Source: a bacterium UBA7470
GTDB taxonomy: Bacteria; Pseudomonadota; Gammaproteobacteria; Burkholderiales; Burkholderiaceae_C
Reading direction: 5' to 3'
Assembly (NCBI GenBank): GCA_002479815.1
Contig: DLPA01000159.1
Coordinates: 7,936 to 15,864, forward strand
Length of the DNA stretch: 7,929 nt
The notes under the pieces were generated by a model. That model was not told where the DNA came from. It saw only the letters and a program-made list of their open reading frames with translations, and ran no database searches. A program made the position numbers and the translations under genes. This document shows, one piece after another, positions 1 to 5,001 of the stretch. Every line of letters starts with the position of its first letter. Position 1 is the first letter of the stretch.

Positions 1-77
1 GCTTCGGGGGGCACGGGGTTCACCACTTCCGGCGGGCTGAGTTGAAAGCTGGGAGTGGTGGTGTCGGTGGTGGTCAT
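1..77 (-). CDS. N-terminus of a leftward gene, possibly TelA family (partial)
   Basis: Read leftward, an ATG at 77-75 opens 25 codons that run off the window without a stop. An AAAAGGA-like Shine-Dalgarno (complement of 87-93) lies about ten bases ahead of it. The visible peptide begins with a Thr-rich stretch, then SFQLSPPEVVNPVPPEA. A disordered start followed by a 'L-x-PPE-x-V' segment resembles the beginning of TelA-family (tellurite/toxic-anion resistance) proteins, but this rests on memory of the family and on only 25 residues. That a leftward gene starts here is better supported than its identity. It diverges from the esterase gene across a 294-base gap. Confidence 0.4.
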   Translation of the reverse strand, partial: MTTTDTTTPSFQLSPPEVVNPVPPE

Positions 78-162
78 CGCGTACATCCTTTTCAGATACG
101 GCAGCACAAGAAACAAGCGTTTTCACAGGCGTTTCCTGCTGGGCATTGTGCCAAAGTTCTAT

Positions 163-205
163 GAGGGTGGATGATCTTGTAAAAAACAAAGCCATCCCTC
201 TTTTT
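163..205 (+). terminator. Terminator-like stem-loop followed by T5
   Basis: GAGGGTGG (163-170) can pair with CCATCCCTC (192-200) if one T is bulged, with a 21-base loop, and TTTTT follows at 201-205. The layout is that of an intrinsic terminator read rightward. No rightward gene is known upstream, so it would act on an upstream leader or antisense transcript, or be fortuitous. Confidence 0.25.
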
Positions 206-310
206 ATGAGACTTGTTTTATTGAAATCGACATTGGGTATCTTAAAAAGATACTTTTCTCAATGGAATACCCGCTGCTGGTGCGGTGACTGCACACCCTG
301 AGCGTTTGCA

Positions 311-352
311 TTGACAATTCGCCCCATTGGATTGCCAATTGTGAATTGTTAA
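311..352. promoter_or_regulatory. Nested inverted repeat just upstream of the esterase gene
   Basis: The outer arms TTGACAATTC (311-320) and GAATTGTTAA (343-352) are inverted repeats matching at 9 of 10 positions. Inside them ATTGG (326-330) and CCAAT (335-339) form a second dyad around a 4-base centre. The whole structure is roughly symmetric about position 332 and ends 19 bases before the esterase start. It could be an operator for a dimeric regulator or an RNA hairpin in the leader; the sequence does not say which. Confidence 0.35.
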
Positions 353-371
353 CTGATGCGCTTGTTGTCCC

Positions 372-1343
372 ATGTCTGAATTTCATCATTCCCATCCTCG
401 TGCGCGTTTGACCCCTTTGATGCGTGGGGTGATCGACCGCATGGCGCGTGCGGCGCGTGTGCCCATGCACGCCTTGACTCCAGAGCAAGCGCGTGCCTTT
501 TACGAACAAGGTTCGGGCGTGCTGGACATTCCTCCGCACAAAATGGCCCGTGACGAGGCGCTGAGTTTCACCACCCGCGACGGGGCCACGCTGCCCGCGC
601 GCTTATGGGTCGCGCACGATGCGCCTGCGGGGGCCGTGCCAACGCTGCTGTATTTTCATGGCGGCGGCTTCACCATCGGCAGTGTCGCCACCCATGCGTC
701 TTTGTGTCGGCATTTGGCGCATTTGGCGCACTGCGCGGTGGTGTCGGTGGATTACAGACTGGCCCCGCAGCACCAGTTTCCCACGGCGGTTTTTGATGCG
801 TGGGACAGCTTGTTGGACTTGCGGGCACAAGCGCCTACGCTCGGGCTGGATGCGCGTCGCATCGCTGTGGGTGGCGATAGCGCAGGCGGTACATTGGCGG
901 CAGTGGTGGCGCTGATGGCGCGAGATGCCCAAGTGCCCTTGGCCTTGCAGCTTTTGTTTTATCCGGGCACGACGGCGCATCAAGACACGCCTTCGCATCA
1001 AACCTACGCGCAAGGGTTTGTGTTGGAGTCGCATTCCATCGACTACTTTTTCGACCAGTACATCCCCAAACGCAGCGATCGTGAACATTGGTGGTTCGCC
1101 CCATTGCGCGTGCCCGAGGTGGAGGGCGTAGCCCCATGCTGGATGGGTTTGGCCGAGTGTGATCCGCTGGTCGATGAAGGCGTGGCCTACGCCGACCGCT
1201 TGCGCTGGGCGCAAGTGCCCGTCGATTTAGAGATTTACCACGGCGTGACCCATGAATTCATCAAAATGGGCCGCGCCATCCCCGAAGCCCTGCAAGCCCA
1301 CCAAGACGCTGCGCGTGCCTTGCGACAGGCTTTTGATGAATAA
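372..1343 (+). CDS. Alpha/beta hydrolase, hormone-sensitive-lipase family esterase
   Basis: The 323-residue protein is a typical full-length HSL-family (alpha/beta-hydrolase fold-3) esterase, expected to hydrolyse short or medium acyl esters in the cytoplasm. The oxyanion-hole motif HGGGF lies at 96-100, the family block DYRLAPQHQFP at 127-137, and the nucleophile elbow GDSAGG at 168-173 with Ser170. The acid is probably Asp264 in ECDPLVDEG and the base His294 in GVTHEF, so the triad is complete. There is no signal peptide. The start has no visible Shine-Dalgarno, but an in-frame stop at 354-356 excludes a longer product, and residues 13-45 match the usual N-terminal cap helices, so a later start is unlikely. 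It is followed after 34 bases by the thioesterase-GNAT gene, probably co-transcribed. The natural substrate cannot be read from the sequence. Confidence 0.9.
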   Translation: MSEFHHSHPRARLTPLMRGVIDRMARAARVPMHALTPEQARAFYEQGSGVLDIPPHKMARDEALSFTTRDGATLPARLWVAHDAPAGAVPTLLYFHGGGFTIGSVATHASLCRHLAHLAHCAVVSVDYRLAPQHQFPTAVFDAWDSLLDLRAQAPTLGLDARRIAVGGDSAGGTLAAVVALMARDAQVPLALQLLFYPGTTAHQDTPSHQTYAQGFVLESHSIDYFFDQYIPKRSDREHWWFAPLRVPEVEGVAPCWMGLAECDPLVDEGVAYADRLRWAQVPVDLEIYHGVTHEFIKMGRAIPEALQAHQDAARALRQAFDE

Positions 1344-1377
1344 AGAACGTGTTTGATTTTTTCAGGAGTATTTTGCG

Positions 1378-2238
1378 ATGACACACCGCAGTGAGTTTCG
1401 TTTATTGCACCGTTTGCGCGTGCGCTGGGCGGAGGTGGACATGCAGTCCATCGTTTTCAATGCCCATTATTTGATGTACATGGACGTGGCGATCACCGAA
1501 TACTGGCGCTCTAGTGCGCTGCCGTTTGCCGAGTGCATGAAAAAGCTCGATGGCGACATGGTGGTGCGCAAAGCCACGGTGGACTTTATTCGCAGCGCCA
1601 AGATGGACGACATCTTGGACATAGGCATGCGCTTTGTGAAGGCGGGTCGTTCATCGCTGGTGTTTGAAGGTGCGGTGTTTCGCGGTGAAGAATTATTAGC
1701 GACGGGTGAGTTGCTGTATGTCTTCACCACGCCCCACGCCACCGCCTCGCAACCCGTGCCCGAGGTGCTGCGCCAAGCCCTAGACGCTTTTGAAGCGCGT
1801 GAGCCCATGACCCAACTTCATGCGGGCCGATGGGATGATTTAGAGCCGCTCGCGATGCCTCTGCGTGAAACCGTGTTCAGTCACGAACAACACGTACCCC
1901 TTGAGATTTTGTCTGATGAAAACGATGCTACCGCCTTTCATGTCGCTCTGACCAATCGCTTAGGTGTGGCCTTGGCGACCGGACGACTCGTCTTTTTGCC
2001 TGAGCAACGAGGCCAAATCGGGCGCATGGCGGTGCTGCAAGCCCTGCGCAGCCAAAAGCTGGGCGAACAAGTCTTGCTGCGCTTATTGCAGCACGCCAGA
2101 CATCAGGGTTTGACCGATGTGATGCTCCATGCGCAAGTCACCGCCATTCCTTTTTACGTCCGTCACGGCTTTGTGGTGCGTGGCGAGGTGTTTCATGAGG
2201 CAGGACTGGCGCACCAAACGATGGTGCTGGCCCTGTAA
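1378..2238 (+). CDS. Two-domain protein: YbgC/FadM-type acyl-CoA thioesterase fused to a GNAT N-acetyltransferase
   Basis: The 286-residue protein has two modules. Residues about 8-140 are a 4HBT hotdog thioesterase of the YbgC/FadM type: RVRWAEVDMQSIVFNAHYL (14-32) carries the expected catalytic Asp21, and EYWR (41-44) and the VDFIRSAKMDD strand (68-78) are typical. Residues about 160-286 resemble an ElaA/YjcF-like GNAT domain: VFSHEQHVPLEI (166-177), ATGRLVF (200-206), IGRMAVL (214-220), the acetyl-CoA loop region RSQKLGE (224-230), and IPFYVRHGF (257-265). The acetyl-CoA loop departs from the usual R-G-x-G-x-G, with Ser225 and Lys227 at the first two Gly positions, so acetyl-CoA binding may be altered. 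CAGGAG lies nine bases before the ATG. Each domain is well supported; the substrate, and whether the domains act in sequence, are unknown. Confidence 0.85.
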   Translation: MTHRSEFRLLHRLRVRWAEVDMQSIVFNAHYLMYMDVAITEYWRSSALPFAECMKKLDGDMVVRKATVDFIRSAKMDDILDIGMRFVKAGRSSLVFEGAVFRGEELLATGELLYVFTTPHATASQPVPEVLRQALDAFEAREPMTQLHAGRWDDLEPLAMPLRETVFSHEQHVPLEILSDENDATAFHVALTNRLGVALATGRLVFLPEQRGQIGRMAVLQALRSQKLGEQVLLRLLQHARHQGLTDVMLHAQVTAIPFYVRHGFVVRGEVFHEAGLAHQTMVLAL

Positions 2239-2247
2239 GGGGTTGCA

Positions 2248-2271
2248 ATAAAAATTTCAATGAAAATTTCA
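2248..2271 (+). repeat. 12-base tandem repeat, two copies
   Basis: ATAAAAATTTCA (2248-2259) is followed directly by ATGAAAATTTCA (2260-2271), differing at one base, and a third decayed start ATAAAAGG carries the Shine-Dalgarno of the next gene. The one changed base creates an ATG in frame with the CYTH gene, so the repeat adds an apparent upstream start. Confidence 0.8.
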
Positions 2272-2292
2272 ATAAAAGGAGCAATAAACGTC

Positions 2293-2769
2293 ATGGCGAT
2301 AGAGATTGAGCGCAAATTTCGCGTCCAAAACGAAGCGTGGTACGAGGCCGCAGCCTTGGCCGGCTGGACGGGGGTGCGCTGCGTGCAGGGGTACCTCAAC
2401 CGTGACCCCGAGCGCACGGTGCGGGTACGGACGGCGGGCGAGGCGGCTTTTTTAACCATCAAAGGCCGCACCCACCACGCCACGCGCTTGGAGTTTGAAT
2501 ACCCCCTTCCGCTAGAGGAGGCGCAGACCTTGCTGACCCTGTGCGATGGCCCCTTGATCGACAAAACCCGCTACACCGTCTTGCACGAGGGGATGACGTG
2601 GGAGATCGACGACTTTCACGGCGACAACGCAGGTCTGGTGGTGGCTGAAATCGAACTCCCTACTGAAGACCACCCCTTCGCTCCCCCACCGTGGCTGGTC
2701 GAAGAAGTGACACACGATGCCCGCTACTACAACAGCGCCTTGGCCGTCACGCCTTATGGTCGGTGGTGA
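2293..2769 (+). CDS. CYTH domain triphosphate tunnel metalloenzyme, probably an inorganic (tri)polyphosphatase
   Basis: The 158-residue protein is a single complete CYTH domain. Its N-terminal strand MAIEIERKF carries the signature ExExK (Glu4, Glu6, Lys8). Paired basic residues of the tunnel follow (Arg44, Arg46, Lys57, Arg65), with KTRY at 91-94, the acidic metal-binding strands WEID (103-106) and VAEIELP (117-123), and VTHDARYYNSALA (139-151), typical of the short bacterial group that includes the Nitrosomonas europaea enzyme NE1496, a tripolyphosphatase. Class IV adenylate cyclases share the fold, so cyclase activity cannot be excluded. I chose the ATG at 2293 because AAAGGAG (2275-2281) lies 11 bases before it. 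An upstream in-frame ATG at 2260 lies inside a tandem repeat, lacks a well-spaced Shine-Dalgarno and would put 11 residues before the first strand. It is the last gene of the left block. Confidence 0.85.
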   Translation: MAIEIERKFRVQNEAWYEAAALAGWTGVRCVQGYLNRDPERTVRVRTAGEAAFLTIKGRTHHATRLEFEYPLPLEEAQTLLTLCDGPLIDKTRYTVLHEGMTWEIDDFHGDNAGLVVAEIELPTEDHPFAPPPWLVEEVTHDARYYNSALAVTPYGRW

Positions 2770-2795
2770 GTCGGGGCTGAGTACTTGATAAAAAC

Positions 2796-2825
2796 AATAG
2801 TAAAAAAAGTGAGCTGCTTACGCAA
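2796..2825 (+). repeat. Left terminal inverted repeat arm
   Basis: It contains a 15-base core GAGCTGCTTACGCAA (2811-2825) and the AATAGTAAAAAA outer block. It is an inverted match of 3000-3029, with mismatches only at the three bases 2808-2810. Confidence 0.85.
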
Positions 2826-2898
2826 GTAATACCAGCAATTCGGCTGATTTCTTTCTGAAAAACATCCGTTTTTATCTGAAAAATGAGGTTTTGGGGGC

Positions 2899-2931
2899 AA
2901 AAAAACCGTGTCTCAGGCTGAAAAAACGGTT
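2899..2931 (-). terminator. Leftward intrinsic-terminator-like hairpin
   Basis: Read leftward, AACCGT (complement of 2926-2931) pairs with ACGGTT (complement of 2904-2909) around a 16-base loop. The T-tract given by the seven As at 2899-2905 includes two paired bases. It sits about 110 bases beyond the cbbR stop and could end cbbR transcription. The stem is only six base pairs. Confidence 0.35.
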
Positions 2932-2999
2932 GGGGAGATCATTTTTTAGACTTTTATCCCTTTTTTTAGGTATTAAAAAGTCTGTACGTCTCGTTTTAA

Positions 3000-3029
3000 T
3001 TGCGTAAGCAGCTCCTGTTTTTTACTATT
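3000..3029 (-). repeat. Right terminal inverted repeat arm
   Basis: TTGCGTAAGCAGCTC (3000-3014) followed by CTG, TTTTTT and ACTATT mirrors the left arm. The T6 tract right after the core stem would serve as a terminator U-tract for rightward transcripts leaving the CYTH gene. Confidence 0.85.
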
Positions 3030-3066
3030 AAAAAATCAAGCTAAGGAATGTAAGTCATCTTGATTT
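3030..3066 (-). terminator. Hairpin over the cbbR stop codon followed by Ts
   Basis: Read leftward, AAATCAAG (complement of 3059-3066) pairs perfectly with CTTGATTT (complement of 3033-3040) around an 18-base loop that contains the cbbR stop codon, and further Ts follow. The 8-base stem is AT-rich, so as a terminator it would be weak. Confidence 0.3.
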
Positions 3067-4039
3067 CGGCTGGAGTGGTGGGCTTAAGTTTGAAGAAATG
3101 CCCGTAGGTGCTGGCCAAATGCGCTTCGGCGCGTTCCAGCATGAAGTAGCGGAAGGCTTCTGCGGCGGGCGAGAGCAGTTTGGACAGGGTATGCACCACG
3201 TTCCATGCCCGCATGATGGGCGTTCCCTCTACATCCAGCGCTGCAATCAAGCGATGCTCTAACTCCAAGCCGATGGTGTGCAGCGACAAAAAGCTCAAGC
3301 CCATGCCTGCCATGACCGCTTGCTTGATGGTTTCGTTGCTGGCCATGTCCATGCTGATGCGCGGCTCTAGGTGGTGAGCGGCAAAAAATTGCGCCATCGC
3401 TGCCCGTGTCCCCGAGCCGTGCTCGCGGGTGATGAAGCGGTAAGGCAACAAAGAGTCGGCGGTGGGATGGCCGATTTTCAGCAAAGGGTGGTCGGTGGGG
3501 GCGACAAACACATGGGGGTGCGCGGCAAAGGGTTCGACGCGGGTGGCGAGTTCTTTCGGTGGACGGCCCATGATGGCGATGTCCACCTCATTACCTTGCA
3601 GCCACTTGATCAATTGCTCGCGGTTGCCCACCGCCAGTCGGATGTCGATGCCCTCATGCTCGCGCTGAAATTCGGCCAGTAAGCGCGGCACAAAATACTT
3701 GGCGGTGCTGACCATGCCGATGGTCAACTGGCCCACTTCCAGTCGCTGCAAACGGGCGGCAGCGTCCTCTGCGTCTTTTAACGTCGCTAACATTTTTCTG
3801 GCATAGACCAGCATGTATTCCCCCGCCGTGGTCAGTGAGACTTGGCGGCCTGCCCGCTCAAACAAGGGCAGCCCGACATGGCCTTCTAATTCTTTGATCT
3901 GCATGGTGACGGCAGGCGGGGTGAGATGCAGTTCCTCAGCCGCACGCGCAAAACTCAAATGCTTGGCAACTTCGGTGAACACCCGCAATTGGCGAAAGGT
4001 GGCGTTTTTCATACGTAAAAAGGCGAAGAGGGCGGCCAT
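3041..4039 (-). CDS. cbbR: CbbR, LysR-type regulator of the Calvin cycle genes
   Basis: The 332-residue protein has the LysR layout: a winged helix-turn-helix at about 14-72 (FRQLRVFTEVAKHLSFARAA, then LTPPAVTMQIKELE) and a periplasmic-binding-like effector domain at about 104-308. HGSGTR (207-212) in the effector domain matches the ligand-loop segment seen in CbbR proteins. The family binds metabolites such as RuBP, phosphoenolpyruvate or NADPH, depending on species, and activates cbb operons. The divergent cbbY-rpe-fbp-prk operon strongly supports the assignment. The tail after residue 308 (HLASTYGHFFKLKP and on) is a short extension. The start is uncertain: neither the ATG at 4039 nor the one at 4012 (MKNATFRQLRVF, nearer to the usual LysR start) has a clear Shine-Dalgarno. 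Autoregulation from the shared control region is likely. Confidence 0.92.
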   Translation of the reverse strand: MAALFAFLRMKNATFRQLRVFTEVAKHLSFARAAEELHLTPPAVTMQIKELEGHVGLPLFERAGRQVSLTTAGEYMLVYARKMLATLKDAEDAAARLQRLEVGQLTIGMVSTAKYFVPRLLAEFQREHEGIDIRLAVGNREQLIKWLQGNEVDIAIMGRPPKELATRVEPFAAHPHVFVAPTDHPLLKIGHPTADSLLPYRFITREHGSGTRAAMAQFFAAHHLEPRISMDMASNETIKQAVMAGMGLSFLSLHTIGLELEHRLIAALDVEGTPIMRAWNVVHTLSKLLSPAAEAFRYFMLERAEAHLASTYGHFFKLKPTTPAEIKMTYIP

Positions 4040-4050
4040 CGGTTTAAGAG

Positions 4051-4066
4051 TTAAGCAATAGCTTAA
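4051..4066. promoter_or_regulatory. Perfect palindrome TTAAGC-AATA-GCTTAA near the cbbR start
   Basis: Six-base perfect arms with a 4-base centre lie 12 bases upstream of the cbbR ATG at 4039. A partial echo, TTGCTTA (4107-4113), is the inverse of TAAGCAA (4052-4058) on the other side of the control region. This could be an autoregulatory CbbR half or a site for another dimeric regulator. Confidence 0.4.
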
Positions 4067-4074
4067 TCAAAAAG

Positions 4075-4103
4075 TAATTAAATGTAAATTTACCTTATTT
4101 AAT
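4075..4103. promoter_or_regulatory. Probable CbbR operator: three T-N-A triplets at 10-base steps
   Basis: TAA (4075-4077), TAA (4085-4087) and TTA (4095-4097) are separated by exactly seven bases each, giving TNA-N7-TNA-N7-TNA, the pattern described for CbbR sites. The same stretch contains the 10-base palindrome GTAAATTTAC (4084-4093) inside a 7-base inverted repeat ATTAAAT/ATTTAAT (4077-4083, 4097-4103). The site overlaps the -35 of the proposed cbbY promoter, as expected for a LysR-type activator. Binding itself is inferred. Confidence 0.55.
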
Positions 4104-4117
4104 GAGTTGCTTATAGT
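4089..4117 (+). promoter_or_regulatory. Candidate sigma-70 promoter of the cbb operon
   Basis: TTTACC (4089-4094, four of six matches to TTGACA) and TATAGT (4112-4117, five of six matches to TATAAT) are 17 bases apart. Transcription would begin near 4124, leaving a leader of about 60 bases before cbbY. The weak -35 overlapping the CbbR triplets fits an activator-dependent promoter. Confidence 0.5.
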
Positions 4118-4183
4118 TTCATTCAGCGCGATGAAGCGGTGTTGCTGGCGCTTTCAAATTCGTTCAAACCTTTGAGGTGTGTG

Positions 4184-4924
4184 ATGTGGCAGGCACTGAT
4201 TTTTGATGTGGATGGAACCCTGGCGGATACCGAGCACGCGCACTTGGTGGCCTTCAACCACGCCTTTGCCCAAGAGGGTTTGGATTGGCACTGGGACGAG
4301 GCGCTCTATACCCAGTTGCTGGAGATTTCTGGCGGCAAAGAGCGCATTCGCCACTACTGGCAACAGCGCCATTCCGACATCAAAGACATCGACGGTGCAG
4401 GGCTGCCAGACACCATCGACCGCTTGCACCTGCTGAAAACCGCTGCCTACGAACAAGCGGTGAACGACGGGCTGGTTCGCTTGCGTCCGGGTGTGCTGCG
4501 GCTGATGGATGAGGCCACGCAAGCGGGTTTGCGTTTGGCGATTGCCACGACCACGTCCCCTGTGAACATTGCAGCACTTTTGCGTCGTGCGATTGGCTCC
4601 GACTGGCGCAGCCATTTTGTTGCCATTGGTGATGCTTCGACTGCCCCCCTCAAAAAGCCCCACCCACAGGTGTATTTGCAAATGTTGGAGGCTTTGAAAC
4701 TGCCTGCGTCGGAATGCTTGGCGTTTGAGGACTCGTCCAACGGCTTGCAAGCTGCCTGGGCAGCGGGCCTACGCACCCTCATCACGCCCAACACCTTCAC
4801 CGCCCACCACGATTTTTCGCGGGCTTTGCGCGTCGTACCTGATTTGTCTGCCGTGCATCTGGCGCATCTGCAAGCTTGGTATCAGGAGCCAATTTCCTCG
4901 ATACCCCCCTTTTCTAAACCTTGA
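4184..4924 (+). CDS. cbbY: CbbY, HAD-family xylulose-1,5-bisphosphate phosphatase
   Basis: The 246-residue protein is a HAD phosphatase with a C1 cap. Motif I is FDVDGT with the nucleophile Asp8 and the general acid/base Asp10, motif II is TTTS (122-125), motif III is the KKP lysine near 157-158, and motif IV is FEDSSNG (181-187). The cap segment LLEISGGKERIRHY (45-58) is the CbbY-specific signature, which separates it from phosphoglycolate phosphatase (Gph/CbbZ). Characterised CbbY proteins remove xylulose 1,5-bisphosphate, a misfire product that inhibits Rubisco. I chose the ATG at 4184 because GAGG (4174-4177) lies six bases before it and the first strand begins at once. An in-frame GTG at 4139 would add 15 residues unlike the family. 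It is the first gene of the operon, 77 bases before rpe. Confidence 0.92.
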   Translation: MWQALIFDVDGTLADTEHAHLVAFNHAFAQEGLDWHWDEALYTQLLEISGGKERIRHYWQQRHSDIKDIDGAGLPDTIDRLHLLKTAAYEQAVNDGLVRLRPGVLRLMDEATQAGLRLAIATTTSPVNIAALLRRAIGSDWRSHFVAIGDASTAPLKKPHPQVYLQMLEALKLPASECLAFEDSSNGLQAAWAAGLRTLITPNTFTAHHDFSRALRVVPDLSAVHLAHLQAWYQEPISSIPPFSKP

Positions 4925-5001
4925 ACCTGAGGGCATCTCCTGCGGCATGACCCTAAACCTCTATACCATTTGGCGTTTTTTTTAACTTGGAACCCCACGC
5001 C

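Larger units (their letters stand above)
78..371. other. Divergent intergenic region with several inverted repeats, no gene seen
   Basis: No convincing gene lies between the leftward partial gene and the rightward esterase. What is visible is a rightward terminator-like stem (163-205), a perfect 7-base palindrome arm pair GTATCTT/AAGATAC with a 3-base loop (237-253), and a nested dyad close to the esterase start (311-352). The DNA becomes AT-rich around 181-260, as expected of a promoter region. A TTGACA box is present at 311-316, but no good -10 hexamer sits 16-18 bases after it, so I do not call a promoter. Confidence 0.6.
2796..3029. mobile_element. 234-base non-coding element with 30-base terminal inverted repeats (MITE-like or bidirectional terminator)
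   Basis: The gap between the convergent CYTH and cbbR genes is bounded by AATAGTAAAAAAAGT-GAGCTGCTTACGCAA (2796-2825) and its inverted copy (3000-3029). The arms match at 27 of 30 positions; the three mismatches are adjacent. The interior has no gene. By direct count 84 of 240 bases (2791-3030) are G or C, far fewer than in the flanking genes. A-rich flanks (AAAAA at 2790-2794 and 3030-3034) could be a target duplication, but in such sequence they are weak evidence. CTTGAT/ATCAAG (2784-2789, 3035-3040) extends the symmetry further out. Because each 15-base stem is followed, in its own reading direction, by six or seven Ts, the same structure could terminate transcription from both sides. No transposase is present in the window. 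Confidence 0.5.

Noticed and set aside
204..539. A 111-codon leftward open frame across the esterase start
   Set aside because: It overlaps the esterase N-terminus and the inverted-repeat region, has no Shine-Dalgarno, and its composition looks non-coding.
603..1214. A 203-codon leftward open frame inside the esterase gene
   Set aside because: The opposite strand encodes a complete esterase with all catalytic residues. This frame is Arg/His-rich shadow sequence.
4139..4183. Longer CbbY starting at an in-frame GTG
   Set aside because: It adds 15 residues ahead of the first strand of the fold, while the ATG at 4184 has a well-spaced GAGG and starts exactly where the family does.
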